Shown here in pieces: positions 8,891 through 16,816 of a DNA stretch of 64,000 bases. The notes under the pieces were generated by a model. The model did no database searches. It was not told the DNA's origin and saw only the letters and a program-made list of their open reading frames with translations. The position numbers and the translations under genes were made by a program. Numbering within the stretch: the first letter of the stretch is position 1; the number at the start of each line of letters is the position of its first letter. The stretch is from Rhizobium vallis (GTDB lineage: Bacteria; Pseudomonadota; Alphaproteobacteria; Rhizobiales; Rhizobiaceae): the NCBI RefSeq assembly GCF_003985155.1, contig NZ_ML133688.1:558001-622000 (forward strand), in the 5' to 3' direction.

Positions 8891-8926
8891 TCCGGCCCGG
8901 CTACCCGACAGGGTAGTCCGGCCAAT
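8891..8926. terminator. Hairpin between convergent genes
   Basis: CTACCC (8901-8906) pairs with GGGTAG (8911-8916) around a GACA loop, and flanking CCGG sequences extend the symmetry. It lies between the convergent 116-aa gene and the lipoprotein gene and could serve both. There is no T tract. Confidence 0.45.
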
Positions 8927-8962
8927 CAAGATCCAGCTCAGCCCGGCAAGCCTGGCGCCCGC

Positions 8963-9118
8963 TCACTTCTTAGCGGCGTGGCTCACGGAGCGGCCGGCAT
9001 CCTGGGTGGCGTTGACGGCATTCGCCGTATCCTTTCCCACGCCGCGGATCGTGTTGCCGCAGGAGGAAAGAGCAAGAAGAACCATGAAGGCTGCGGCAAT
9101 TTTGGCCGTTGTCGTCAT
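8963..9118 (-). CDS. Entericidin-like small lipoprotein
   Basis: A 51-aa precursor with a lipobox: an N-terminal hydrophobic stretch (residues 5-18) ends LALSSC-GN, so Cys20 would be lipidated. The mature ~31 residues (NTIRGVGKDTANAVNATQDA) match entericidin A/B-type peptides, which are small membrane lipoproteins of the envelope, in some bacteria part of an antidote/toxin pair controlled by stationary phase. Only one such gene is present here. It is alone on its strand. Confidence 0.8.
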   Translation of the reverse strand: MTTTAKIAAAFMVLLALSSCGNTIRGVGKDTANAVNATQDAGRSVSHAAKK

Positions 9119-9234
9119 TTCGAATATCCTTGTTTGAAATCAACCCCGAACGGCGATAATTGCCGTCCGCGCCAATAACGCACAACGAGCCAAAAAGTTC
9201 ACTGGCCAAGCGACGCTGTTTCGGTGTCGGCGCC

Positions 9235-10134
9235 TCAGGCAGCGACCGCCTTCGCTCGCTCGGCAAAGGCGCCGCGGATGCTGTCGGCCACCGTCTCGAT
9301 CGGCCCCGACATTTGCGAGGCGGTCAGCAGGCGGATGTCGAAAGCACCGAGTTCGGGCAGCCCTTCCTGCAGGCCGAGGATCGTCATGTCCTCGCTGACA
9401 TAGGAGAGCGGCAGCGGCGCGATGGCGAGGTCGGAGAGCACGGCGGCGCGCTGCGCCATCGTGTGGCCGCTGAGATAGGCGACGCGATAAGGCCGCTTGT
9501 TGCGCTCGAGCTGCGCGAGCGCCTCCTGGCGCCAGATGCAGCCGTCCTCCCAGATCGAGATCGGCAGGGGATCGCGGCGATGCGCCGATCCGCACCGGGC
9601 GCCGGCCCAGACCAGCCGCTCGCGGAACACCACCTCGCCGCCCGTCGGGAACGGCCGCGTCGCACAGTTGATCAGCGCCAGGTCGAGCCGCTGCTCCTCC
9701 ATGCGCTTCTTCAAGCCGACGCTCATATCGATCGTCACGTCGACCATGATGCCGGGATAGCTTTCGGCAAAACTCTTCAGAATTCTCGGCAGCAGCCGCT
9801 CGCCGATATCTTCCGGCGCGCCGAGCCGCACGACGCCTGTTAGTTCCGGCATGATGAAGCGCGACACCGCCTCATTCGACAGGGCCAGGATATTGCGGGC
9901 ATAGGAGAGCAGCATCTCGCCATGGCGCGTCAGCGACACCGAGCGCGCGTCGCGCAAAAACAGCGTCGCGCCGAGTTGCTCCTCGAGCTTCTTGATCTGC
10001 ATGGAAACCGCCGACGGCGTGCGGAAGACCGCTTCGGCGGCAGTGGAAAAATTGCCTGTCTCGGCGATGGCGACGAAGGTGCGCAGCACATCGTTGTCAA
10101 GCAAAGGAATGGGACGGCGAAAGGGTAGGCTCAT
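9235..10134 (-). CDS. LysR-family transcriptional regulator (LrhA-like)
   Basis: A 299-aa LysR protein with the N-terminal winged helix (LRTFVAIAETGNFSTAAEAV, PSAVSMQIKKLEEQLG) at about residues 15-65 and a periplasmic-binding-like effector domain after it. The N-terminus (PLLDNDVLRTFVAI) resembles the LrhA/HexA subgroup. ATG 10134 is preferred over longer in-frame options, which read through the divergent intergenic region. It faces a 47-aa gene 115 bp away, the usual layout for a LysR protein and its target. Confidence 0.85.
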   Translation of the reverse strand: MSLPFRRPIPLLDNDVLRTFVAIAETGNFSTAAEAVFRTPSAVSMQIKKLEEQLGATLFLRDARSVSLTRHGEMLLSYARNILALSNEAVSRFIMPELTGVVRLGAPEDIGERLLPRILKSFAESYPGIMVDVTIDMSVGLKKRMEEQRLDLALINCATRPFPTGGEVVFRERLVWAGARCGSAHRRDPLPISIWEDGCIWRQEALAQLERNKRPYRVAYLSGHTMAQRAAVLSDLAIAPLPLSYVSEDMTILGLQEGLPELGAFDIRLLTASQMSGPIETVADSIRGAFAERAKAVAA

Positions 10135-10249
10135 CGTCGCATCTTTCAATTTTTCTGATTTATAACCGCATATCATTTTGTTTGATTGAATGTCAATCCG
10201 GGCCCATCTTTTCGGTATCGGAAGCTGATGCAAGCAAAGGAGGCCCGAT

Positions 10250-10393
10250 ATGTCCCAAGCAACCATCCGGAATATCATACAAGCGCTTTCCGCATTCAAG
10301 TCGCGCCGGCGCCGGCATGCCAATTACGAAGAGGCGCTGCGGCAAATAAAGCGCTTTCCCCCGCATCTGCTGGCTGATGTCAGCGTGACATAA
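10250..10393 (+). CDS. Small basic protein (47 aa), DUF1127-like
   Basis: ATG 10250 has an excellent Shine-Dalgarno (AAAGGAGG at 10235-10242). The 47-aa product is Arg-rich in the middle (KSRRRRHANYEEALRQIKR) and ends PPHLLADVSVT. The layout of a basic helix followed by an L-x-D segment resembles short DUF1127 proteins of rhizobia, several of which bind RNA or affect phosphate and C1 metabolism; the match is by eye only. It is divergent from the LysR gene and is likely its target. Confidence 0.6.
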   Translation: MSQATIRNIIQALSAFKSRRRRHANYEEALRQIKRFPPHLLADVSVT

Positions 10394-10486
10394 TGCGGGC
10401 GATGCGAGCTCGAAGAACATATGCCGCGCGCCCGGCGCGGCAGATTGGGAAACACCCTTATCGACGCGACAGCACTTCTCCGTCGC

Positions 10487-11095
10487 TCACATTCCACCCA
10501 CGAGCTTGAACGCGATGATCCACATGGTCAAAGCCACCAGCGTTTCCAGCATCCGCCAGGCTGAAGGCCTCGAGAAGATCGGCCGTAGCCGCGTTGCGCC
10601 GTAGCCGAGAGAAAAGAAGAACAGGAAGGAACCGGTCATCGCTCCCGCCGCAAAGGAGGCCTGCTGTCCGGGATAGCGCGTCGAAATCGTGCCGAGCAGC
10701 ACGACCGTATCAAGATAGACATGCGGATTGAGCCAGGTGAGTGCAAGGCAGGTCGCAAGCGTCTGCCGAAAGCTTGTCGTTTTGGCTTCCGCAGCCGTCA
10801 GCGTAGCGGACGACCGCAAGGCGGAATAGAGGCTCTTGGCCCCGTACCAGGCCAGAAACACCGCGCCTCCATAGCGCATGACGGGATCGAGCCAGGGCAG
10901 CAGCCTGGCGATCTGCTGGAGGCTGGTCACGCCGAGCAGGATCAGCGCCGCGTCGGAGAGCGCGCAGGCGAGGCAGACGGCAAAGACATGTTCGTTGCGC
11001 AGGCCCTGGCGAAGAATGAAGGCGTTCTGTGCGCCGATCGCGACAATCAGGCTGAGTCCCATCATCAGGCCTGTGATGTAAATCGAAAAACTCAT
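10487..11095 (-). CDS. argO: LysE/ArgO-family basic amino acid exporter
   Basis: A 202-aa inner-membrane exporter with six predicted helices. Family marks are GLSLIVAIGAQNAFILRQGL (residues 13-32), ALSDAALILLGV and TWLNPHVYLDT, which carries the conserved Asn-Pro of LysE proteins. Members export Arg and Lys to prevent toxic accumulation. The divergent gene at 11196 is an ArgP/LysG-type regulator, the standard partner, with 100 bp between the starts. Whether Arg or Lys is the main substrate cannot be read. Confidence 0.9.
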   Translation of the reverse strand: MSFSIYITGLMMGLSLIVAIGAQNAFILRQGLRNEHVFAVCLACALSDAALILLGVTSLQQIARLLPWLDPVMRYGGAVFLAWYGAKSLYSALRSSATLTAAEAKTTSFRQTLATCLALTWLNPHVYLDTVVLLGTISTRYPGQQASFAAGAMTGSFLFFFSLGYGATRLRPIFSRPSAWRMLETLVALTMWIIAFKLVGGM

Positions 11096-11195
11096 CTCTT
11101 CGGCGACCGCCTCTCACTTCTGGAGTGATTGCCATATCGCCGCCGCTTGAATTAGACTAGTTAATCTGACTTATGCGAATTAAGCGAAACTAATC

Positions 11196-12089
11196 ATGCT
11201 CGACTACCCTGCCCTGCGCGCCGTTGCGACTGTCGTCCAGACGGGGAGCTTCGAACGCGCTGCGACCGTTCTGAATGTGACACCCTCCGCCGTTTCACAG
11301 CGCGTCAAGCAGCTCGAAGAGCGCCTCGGCGTTGTTCTCATCGTCAGAGGCAGCCCCTGCACACCAACCGAAAAGGGAGACTGGCTCTGCCGGCATATGG
11401 AGAATGTCGGCATGCTCGAAGCCGAACTCTTCGGGCAGCTGCCGGCTCTCATCGATCCCGATGAGCCACGCCAAAGGGTGACGCTCCAGATCGCGACCAA
11501 CGCCGACAGCCTCGGGACATGGTTCGTCGAGGCCATGTCGAATTTCGCAAAGAACTCCTCCTATCTCCTGAACGTCGCCGTCGACGACCAGGACCATACC
11601 GCCGAATGGCTGCAGCGCGGACGCGTGATCGCCGCCGTCACCAGCCTGGAAAAGCCGATCCGCGGATGCCGGCGCTTTGCGCTCGGCACCTTGCGCTACC
11701 ACGCCACCGCAACCCCCGAATTCATCGCGCGCCACTTTCCTGAGGGCGCGACAGCAGAGGCGATCCGCAACGCCCCGGCCCTGACCTTCAATCAGAAGGA
11801 CAGGCTGCAGAGCGACTGGATACGCCGGACGTTCGGACGGGATCTCGATTATCCCACCCACTGGCTGCCGTCGCCGCAAAGTTTCGTCGAGGCGAGCCTT
11901 TCGGGCATGTGCTGGGGAATGAACCCGATCCAGCTGACCCGCGAGCATCTCGCCTCCGGACGGCTGGTCGAGCTGGTGCCGGACACGCCGCTCGACGTGC
12001 CCCTCTACTGGCAGATAAACCGCCTCGCCGCCGACCGCCTGGCGGACCTGACACGCGAAGTCGTCACGGTGGCCAAGCACCGTCTCTGA
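11196..12089 (+). CDS. argP: LysR-family regulator, ArgP/LysG (IciA) type
   Basis: A 297-aa LysR protein. The winged-helix domain (LRAVATVVQTGSFERAATVL, PSAVSQRVKQLEERLG, residues 7-55) carries the AVSQRVKQLE signature of ArgP/LysG proteins. The effector domain has the ArgP-type FNQKDRLQ and SFVEASLSGMCWGMNP segments. Such regulators bind Lys or Arg and activate the divergent exporter gene. The 11096-11195 region is AT-rich (TTAGACTAGTTAATCTGAC) and should hold the shared operator. Confidence 0.9.
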   Translation: MLDYPALRAVATVVQTGSFERAATVLNVTPSAVSQRVKQLEERLGVVLIVRGSPCTPTEKGDWLCRHMENVGMLEAELFGQLPALIDPDEPRQRVTLQIATNADSLGTWFVEAMSNFAKNSSYLLNVAVDDQDHTAEWLQRGRVIAAVTSLEKPIRGCRRFALGTLRYHATATPEFIARHFPEGATAEAIRNAPALTFNQKDRLQSDWIRRTFGRDLDYPTHWLPSPQSFVEASLSGMCWGMNPIQLTREHLASGRLVELVPDTPLDVPLYWQINRLAADRLADLTREVVTVAKHRL

Positions 12090-12150
12090 CGCCTCATGCA
12101 AGAATGCAGTGTGATCCGGATGAGCGAAAAGCCGACGAAGTGAAATCTCG

Positions 12151-13710
12151 TCAGCGGTAGTGCTCCCAGCCGGCAAGATAATAATCGAGGATTACGGGCC
12201 GATCGAGCGTGCTGACGCTGACATTCTCGGCGGCGATGTCCTTGTCGAACTGGAAATGTTTGATCAGGCTGTCGGCCTGCAGGAAACGCGTTTCCACGGC
12301 GAGTTCGGGCTTTGCCATGTTCAGCTTGGCGTCGCTTGCGAGCACGAATCCCCACTCCCCGAAGGACGGCACGTTGACGTGGTAGGGGTAGATATTGGCA
12401 AAGCCTCCCGCCCTCACCGTCTCCGCGATGCTCCAGAAGGCACGCGGCGCATAATATGGGCTGGTCGCCTGCGTGACGAACAAGCCGCCTCCCGTAAGGT
12501 TACGCCGCACCAGCTGATAGAACTGCTTCGAATAAAGCCTTGCGAGAGCATTGTTGTTGGGATCCGGCAGGTCGGCGATCACCATGTCGAAAGGCTCGGT
12601 ATTCTCCTGCAGAAAGCCGAAAGCGTCGGCAAGGACGATCTTCACTTTCGACGCGCGGAGGCTGTTGCCGTTGAGGGCGCTCACATAGGGATTGTTTTCG
12701 GCGAGCGCGATCATGCGCGGGTCGAGATCGACCAGTACGATCTCCTTGAGATCGGGATATTTCAGCAGCTCGCGGGCGGCCATGCCATCACCGGCGCCGA
12801 GCAGAAGCACCCGCTGAGGCACGGCATGGTTCAACGAGACCGGCACGTGCACCAGCGCCTCATGGTAGCGATATTCATCGACCGAGGAGAATTGCAGATT
12901 GCCGTCGAGATACAGGCGAAGGTCGTCCCGATCACGCGTCAGCACGATCCGCTGGAACCGCGTCTGCTCCGCATGGACGATCCTGTCCTCGTAGAGCGCC
13001 TGATCCCAATGCTTGAGAAAATAATGCGACAACAGGATCATCGCGGCGAGCAAGCCGGTAAGCACGATCGTCAGCCGCATCAGCCTGCCCACGCTGCCTC
13101 CGATTTCCACCCCGAAGACGCGCAGCATCACAAAACCGATCGACATATTGGCGAAGCCGAACAGCAGAGACGACTGATAGACCCCGAAGACGGGAAGCAG
13201 GAGGAACGGAAAGGCGATGGTTGCCACCAGCGCCCCGAAATAATCGAACGACAGGATGTTGGCGATATTGACCTTGAGCGGGTTGTAGCGATCCATCAGC
13301 CGCGTCAGGAACGGGATCTCAAGGCCGATCAGCATGCCGATGCCGATGGTCAGGAACAGGTAGGCGTGGATGAACAAGCCCGTCCAGGCATAGGCGAAAT
13401 AGAGGATCGGGATGCTGAGGCCGCCAAGCGCCGCCAGCGCCAGCTCGATCGCGACGAAGCGCGCCAGGATTTCCCGGTCGATGAATTTCGAGAGATAGGT
13501 CCCGACCCCCATCGACGCCATGTAAATCCCGATGGTCAGCGAGAAGAACTTGACGCTGTCGCCCAGGAAATACGAGGCGGTGGTCGCGATCAGAAGCTCG
13601 TAAATGATCGAGCACAGACCAGAGACGAAGGCTGAAAAGATGAGCGCCGCGACCTGTCTGCGGTTGCCGTTTGCGGGCTGTTGGATCGCCTCTTCGGACA
13701 TCGCCTTCAC
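12151..13710 (-). CDS. Membrane-anchored spermidine synthase-like aminopropyltransferase
   Basis: This 519-aa protein joins an N-terminal membrane domain (about seven hydrophobic helices, residues 20-240) to a C-terminal spermidine-synthase domain. The latter shows LDGNLQFSSVDEYRYHEAL, LLLGAGDGMAARELL (SAM-type site), VLVDLDP, DAFGFL and DLPDPNNN. Soluble SpeE proteins are ~300 aa, so the membrane half is a true addition. The reaction is transfer of an aminopropyl group from decarboxylated SAM to an amine. It is the last gene of a speD-DUF350-X-Y-speE block and overlaps the preceding gene by four bases (ATGA). The acceptor may be something other than putrescine. Confidence 0.9.
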   Translation of the reverse strand: MKAMSEEAIQQPANGNRRQVAALIFSAFVSGLCSIIYELLIATTASYFLGDSVKFFSLTIGIYMASMGVGTYLSKFIDREILARFVAIELALAALGGLSIPILYFAYAWTGLFIHAYLFLTIGIGMLIGLEIPFLTRLMDRYNPLKVNIANILSFDYFGALVATIAFPFLLLPVFGVYQSSLLFGFANMSIGFVMLRVFGVEIGGSVGRLMRLTIVLTGLLAAMILLSHYFLKHWDQALYEDRIVHAEQTRFQRIVLTRDRDDLRLYLDGNLQFSSVDEYRYHEALVHVPVSLNHAVPQRVLLLGAGDGMAARELLKYPDLKEIVLVDLDPRMIALAENNPYVSALNGNSLRASKVKIVLADAFGFLQENTEPFDMVIADLPDPNNNALARLYSKQFYQLVRRNLTGGGLFVTQATSPYYAPRAFWSIAETVRAGGFANIYPYHVNVPSFGEWGFVLASDAKLNMAKPELAVETRFLQADSLIKHFQFDKDIAAENVSVSTLDRPVILDYYLAGWEHYR

Positions 13711-13943
13711 TTGCCGCTTTCCGGGCCGCCGCCGAGCAGGTTCGAGCCGCCGGGGCTGCCTGAGCGGTTGCTGCGCTCCTGGTAGACTTCGACCTGGCTG
13801 GAATACCAGGACGAGGCCGGCACATGAAAACCGCCGTGACCGGCATAGCCGTAGCCGTGAAGCGCCATGTAGAAGAGCATGACATAGAGGAATGCCAGCG
13901 CAGCAGTCACGATGCAGAGCGCATTTCGAGTTCTCGCATTCAT
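13707..13943 (-). CDS. Small membrane protein of the polyamine block (78 aa)
   Basis: A single hydrophobic helix (residues 8-30, NALCIVTAALAFLYVMLFY) is followed by a Gly/Tyr/Ser-rich tail (YGYAGHGGFH, SGSPGGSNLLGGG). Its stop overlaps the start of the synthase and its start overlaps the stop of the 218-aa gene, both as ATGA. That indicates translational coupling. No family is recognised. It could be an anchor or small subunit of a membrane complex. Confidence 0.75.
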   Translation of the reverse strand: MNARTRNALCIVTAALAFLYVMLFYMALHGYGYAGHGGFHVPASSWYSSQVEVYQERSNRSGSPGGSNLLGGGPESGK

Positions 13944-14596
13944 GAACTTTTCCTCATGCGCCTGATTTTTTCCAAAGCGACGCCGATCAGCAAGGTCAAG
14001 ATGCCGAAGATCGTGTGAGGTATGCTGCTCGCATAGGGCAGAGTGAGTGTCACGAAAATCTGGTCAGGCCGAAAATTACCTTGGGTTTTGATATTGAAGT
14101 AGTATTTGCCGCGCTGAGGAATTGTGAGCTTCATCTCTGAGCTCTTCTCTGTCTCATCCCAGAGGCCCTCGTCGTCCCTTCCTTTCTCGTGCCAGAGCTC
14201 CTGGCCGAATGAAAGCAGGTAATCCTGTTCCTCATCCAGCAACTCGCCCTCGACAAAGCACCACGCGTTGAGAGCAGGCTGGGCGATGCTCATCTCCACT
14301 TTGAGAACCTGACCGGGCCTGTCGATCGTGAAGGGTCCGATCAGGGCGTAGTTCTTGGCGGCATATTCCTCTCCGGCTTCGAGCGGCTCCACTTCTTCGG
14401 CAATGGGCTGAGGACGAAACGACACTGCGCCGTTATGAAGCGTTGCCACGGGTTCACTTAGCTTCCAGGCGGTAATCAGGCTGAGCACGCCGAAGAAGAT
14501 GAAAACCGCTGCGAGATAACCGAGATGAATCTCATCGTCCTCAGCAGGCAGCAACCGAAATTCTGGTTGGTATTTGCGTGAAAAATTCGTCCGCAC
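13940..14596 (-). CDS. Membrane protein with beta-rich external domain (218 aa)
   Basis: There are two predicted membrane helices, near residues 27-45 (GYLAAVFIFFGVLSLITAW) and near the C-terminus (HTIFGILTLLIGVAL). The ~140 residues between them look beta-rich and external (FTIDRPGQVLKVEMS, GLWDETEKSSEMKLTIPQRG, YYFNIKTQG). This recalls the C-terminal part of DUF4178-type proteins found beside speD and DUF350 genes elsewhere; that link is from memory and unsure. The start is GTG, with GAAGGCGG upstream. It begins 10 bp after the DUF350 gene. Confidence 0.75.
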   Translation of the reverse strand: MRTNFSRKYQPEFRLLPAEDDEIHLGYLAAVFIFFGVLSLITAWKLSEPVATLHNGAVSFRPQPIAEEVEPLEAGEEYAAKNYALIGPFTIDRPGQVLKVEMSIAQPALNAWCFVEGELLDEEQDYLLSFGQELWHEKGRDDEGLWDETEKSSEMKLTIPQRGKYYFNIKTQGNFRPDQIFVTLTLPYASSIPHTIFGILTLLIGVALEKIRRMRKSS

Positions 14597-14606
14597 GACG
14601 CCGCCT

Positions 14607-15458
14607 TCAAATCAGGAAAGCAAGGATGACGGCAAAGCATATGGCCGTCGTCGCTTCCAGCAGGGCTGCCCCGACATTGGCGTCCAACTGGATCTCGCGG
14701 CCGAGCGATTTGCCGGGAATGGTCATCCGGTCCATCACCAGCCGCAGGATCGGCAGGAAGATGAAGGCGACGATGTCGGCGATGAGGAATTCGGTCAGGT
14801 CTTTTCCCCAGTCGACGAAGTTTCCGGCAGACGCGTTCATGATGATGATCGCGAGCGCCACGAGATGACCGGCGAAAGCAACGCCGCTCGCGACGTTCCT
14901 GCCGAGCAGCGCTTCGTGAATGTCATAAGGCAGGAGCCGCTCGTAGATGAGCGCGAATAACAACAGCGACAATTGGCCGAGCACGAAGAAGACGATGACC
15001 GACAGCAGGCCGCCGCCCTCGCCCGCAATCGAGCCTGCTATCACCAGGCCGGTTGCAATATAGGCGCCGCAATGCACCGCCCCGACGCCGACATTCTTCT
15101 CGTTTACCAGCTGCTGGGTGTCGTCGAACTTGCGCAGCACCGCCCGATCGCTGAACCAGCGCGCCAGATTAAGCAGGCCGATGCCGAGCAGCGAATAGCC
15201 GCCGACGGTGATAAGATCGTGAACGAGGCCCCTGGTCGGTCCGTAGAGAGCCGCGACATAGATGGCCGCCGTCGCCAGATAATAGCCCGACATGGAAAGC
15301 CCGACGGCGAGATTGTCGTTTTCTGCCAGCTCCTCGTTGAGTCTGTAGGAGACTGCCAAACCCTTGCACCATTTGGCGACCAGGATGAGGATGAGGTAGA
15401 GGAGAATGAAGGCTGGCGCCCGGACAATATCGTCCACCGCAAGTCCTCGAAAATCCAT
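14607..15458 (-). CDS. DUF350-domain integral membrane protein
   Basis: The 283-aa protein has about eight predicted membrane helices arranged as two to three DUF350 units. Each unit has a small-residue-rich helix pair with an Asn/Asp, as in NDNLAVGLSMSGYYLATAAIY and NVASGVAFAGHLVALAIIIMN, which carry the typical N-x-A-x-G-x-x-x-x-G core. YjfL of E. coli is the best known relative and also occurs near polyamine-linked ATP-grasp genes. The biochemical function is unknown. It lies 98 bp after speD and 10 bp before the next gene. Confidence 0.88.
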   Translation of the reverse strand: MDFRGLAVDDIVRAPAFILLYLILILVAKWCKGLAVSYRLNEELAENDNLAVGLSMSGYYLATAAIYVAALYGPTRGLVHDLITVGGYSLLGIGLLNLARWFSDRAVLRKFDDTQQLVNEKNVGVGAVHCGAYIATGLVIAGSIAGEGGGLLSVIVFFVLGQLSLLLFALIYERLLPYDIHEALLGRNVASGVAFAGHLVALAIIIMNASAGNFVDWGKDLTEFLIADIVAFIFLPILRLVMDRMTIPGKSLGREIQLDANVGAALLEATTAICFAVILAFLI

Positions 15459-15556
15459 GTCAGCGTCCTGCGGGAGTTAATAAAGGAGAGATGAAGACCT
15501 GTATTGTTTCCGCGACATGGCTTCAATAGTAAAAGCGCAACTTCCACATGTAAAAA

Positions 15557-15937
15557 TCAGTATCGACGACCGCGCTCCACCCTCGTGACCGTTGCGTCAG
15601 ACGGCATGAAGCTGGTCTTCAGCGGTTCGATCGCGTCTTCCGCCCGGCAAGCGCCACAGAGAAAGATATCCAGTGCGGCATAATCCGTCTCGGGCCATGT
15701 GTGGATGCTGATATGCGATTCGGCCAGCAGGGCGACGCCGGTAATACCGCCGCCGGCGCCGAACTGGTGCAGCCGCGTTTCCAGGACCGTAGCACCGCAG
15801 GCCTCGGCAGCGCCGCGCATCGCCGCCTCGATGAAACCCGCGTCATCCAATCCTCGCGCACCCCAGAAATCGAGCAGAACATGGGTTCCCGGCGGGTAAT
15901 CCGTCTTCCCGGGCGCATCGGATGTCTTGGAGAGCAT
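15557..15937 (-). CDS. speD: S-adenosylmethionine decarboxylase proenzyme
   Basis: A 126-aa prokaryotic class 1B AdoMetDC. The self-cleavage site is Glu73-Ser74 in AESHISIHTWPE; Ser74 becomes the pyruvoyl group. The downstream catalytic His and Cys sit in SIHTWPE and FLCGACRAED. The product, decarboxylated SAM, is the aminopropyl donor for the synthase four genes downstream. It is the first gene of the block; a Rhizobium that makes homospermidine by another route does not need it, which makes the block notable. Confidence 0.92.
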   Translation of the reverse strand: MLSKTSDAPGKTDYPPGTHVLLDFWGARGLDDAGFIEAAMRGAAEACGATVLETRLHQFGAGGGITGVALLAESHISIHTWPETDYAALDIFLCGACRAEDAIEPLKTSFMPSDATVTRVERGRRY

Positions 15938-16056
15938 GCAAGTTCTCGTTGATATTGGAACTTCTGCATATCCTTACCCGGGGCAGCCGCGCCAGTACCA
16001 ATTCCAACCATCATCATTTTGTGCCGAAACCATGCGCTTGACGCCTCTATCGTATC

Positions 16057-16539
16057 CTACGCAATAGCCGTGATCTCCAGCTCCTGGCCGCCCGTCTCCA
16101 CCACGTCGCCGACGGCCTTGCCCATCAGCAGCCGCGCCACCGGGGAAACGTAGGAAATCGATCCGGCCTTGGGATCGGCTTCGTCCTCCCCGACGATGCG
16201 ATAGGTCTGAACACGCCCGTCGTCGCGGCGGAAGGTCACCGTGTTGCCGAAGGCCACGACATCCGCCGACGCCGGGTCAGGCATCAGCTGGGCGGTGCCC
16301 AGTCTTGCCTGGAGGTAGCGCAGGTCGCGCAAGGGAGTGGCCGCCTGCCGGCGCCGTTCGTTCACGTCTTCGATGCCGTTCGTGGCATCATGGGCCTCGC
16401 GCGCCTCGCGGAACTGCAGCTCCAGGGCCTTCAACCCGGCCTCCGTGACGAGGTTCGGATGCGGCGAGACCGGCCGGTCCGGCAGCAGCGTTTCCGAAGC
16501 AGTTTCGAAACTCTCTTCCTTGGTGAAGGCGACAGCCAA
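16057..16539 (-). CDS. GreA/GreB-family transcription elongation factor
   Basis: A 160-aa protein with an N-terminal helical segment (VTEAGLKALELQFREAREAHD, then RYLQARLGTAQ) and a C-terminal FKBP-like Gre domain (VVAFGNTVTFRRDDGRVQTYRIVGEDEADP, ISYVSPVARLLMGKAVGDVV). Gre factors stimulate cleavage of backtracked RNA in RNA polymerase. The coiled-coil tip acids are less clear than in canonical GreA, so it may be a Gre-like secondary-channel protein. The start is TTG with GGAG about 10 bases upstream. Confidence 0.85.
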   Translation of the reverse strand: MAVAFTKEESFETASETLLPDRPVSPHPNLVTEAGLKALELQFREAREAHDATNGIEDVNERRRQAATPLRDLRYLQARLGTAQLMPDPASADVVAFGNTVTFRRDDGRVQTYRIVGEDEADPKAGSISYVSPVARLLMGKAVGDVVETGGQELEITAIA

Positions 16540-16753
16540 TCTCAGAACTCCATTTCAGGCGCCATGCGCTTATTTCTAACGGGCGAGTGCCCAAGTTTGG
16601 AACCATCCATACACCGGCTGCGGACGAACCGCCAATTTGCGGTGTGGGCGACGGCTCTGAGCGGTCACGGCCCCATGGCTGCAGGCTGCCTGGAACGTCC
16701 TGTCGCACATGGCGTTTATCTCCTCCAGAGGCACCGTAGCGCAGGAGGACCGA

Positions 16754-16816
16754 ATGCCCGGCCAGCAGCTAGGGAAAGGCAACACCATCAGGATTGAAAC
16801 ATGTCTTCGCTCCTGA
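16754..16816 (+). CDS. Possible leader peptide of mgtC (20 aa)
   Basis: A strong AGGAGG (16743-16748) sits 5 bases before ATG 16754. The frame runs 20 codons (MPGQQLGKGNTIRIE...) and ends at 16816, so it overlaps the first codons of mgtC in another frame. In Salmonella, mgtCBR is controlled by two leader peptides, which makes this position suggestive. The peptide is not Pro-rich like MgtP. Coding status is unproven. Confidence 0.35.
   Translation: MPGQQLGKGNTIRIETCLRS

Noticed and set aside
12160..13635. A 491-codon plus-strand open frame
   Set aside because: Antisense to the membrane spermidine synthase, whose catalytic motifs are clear.
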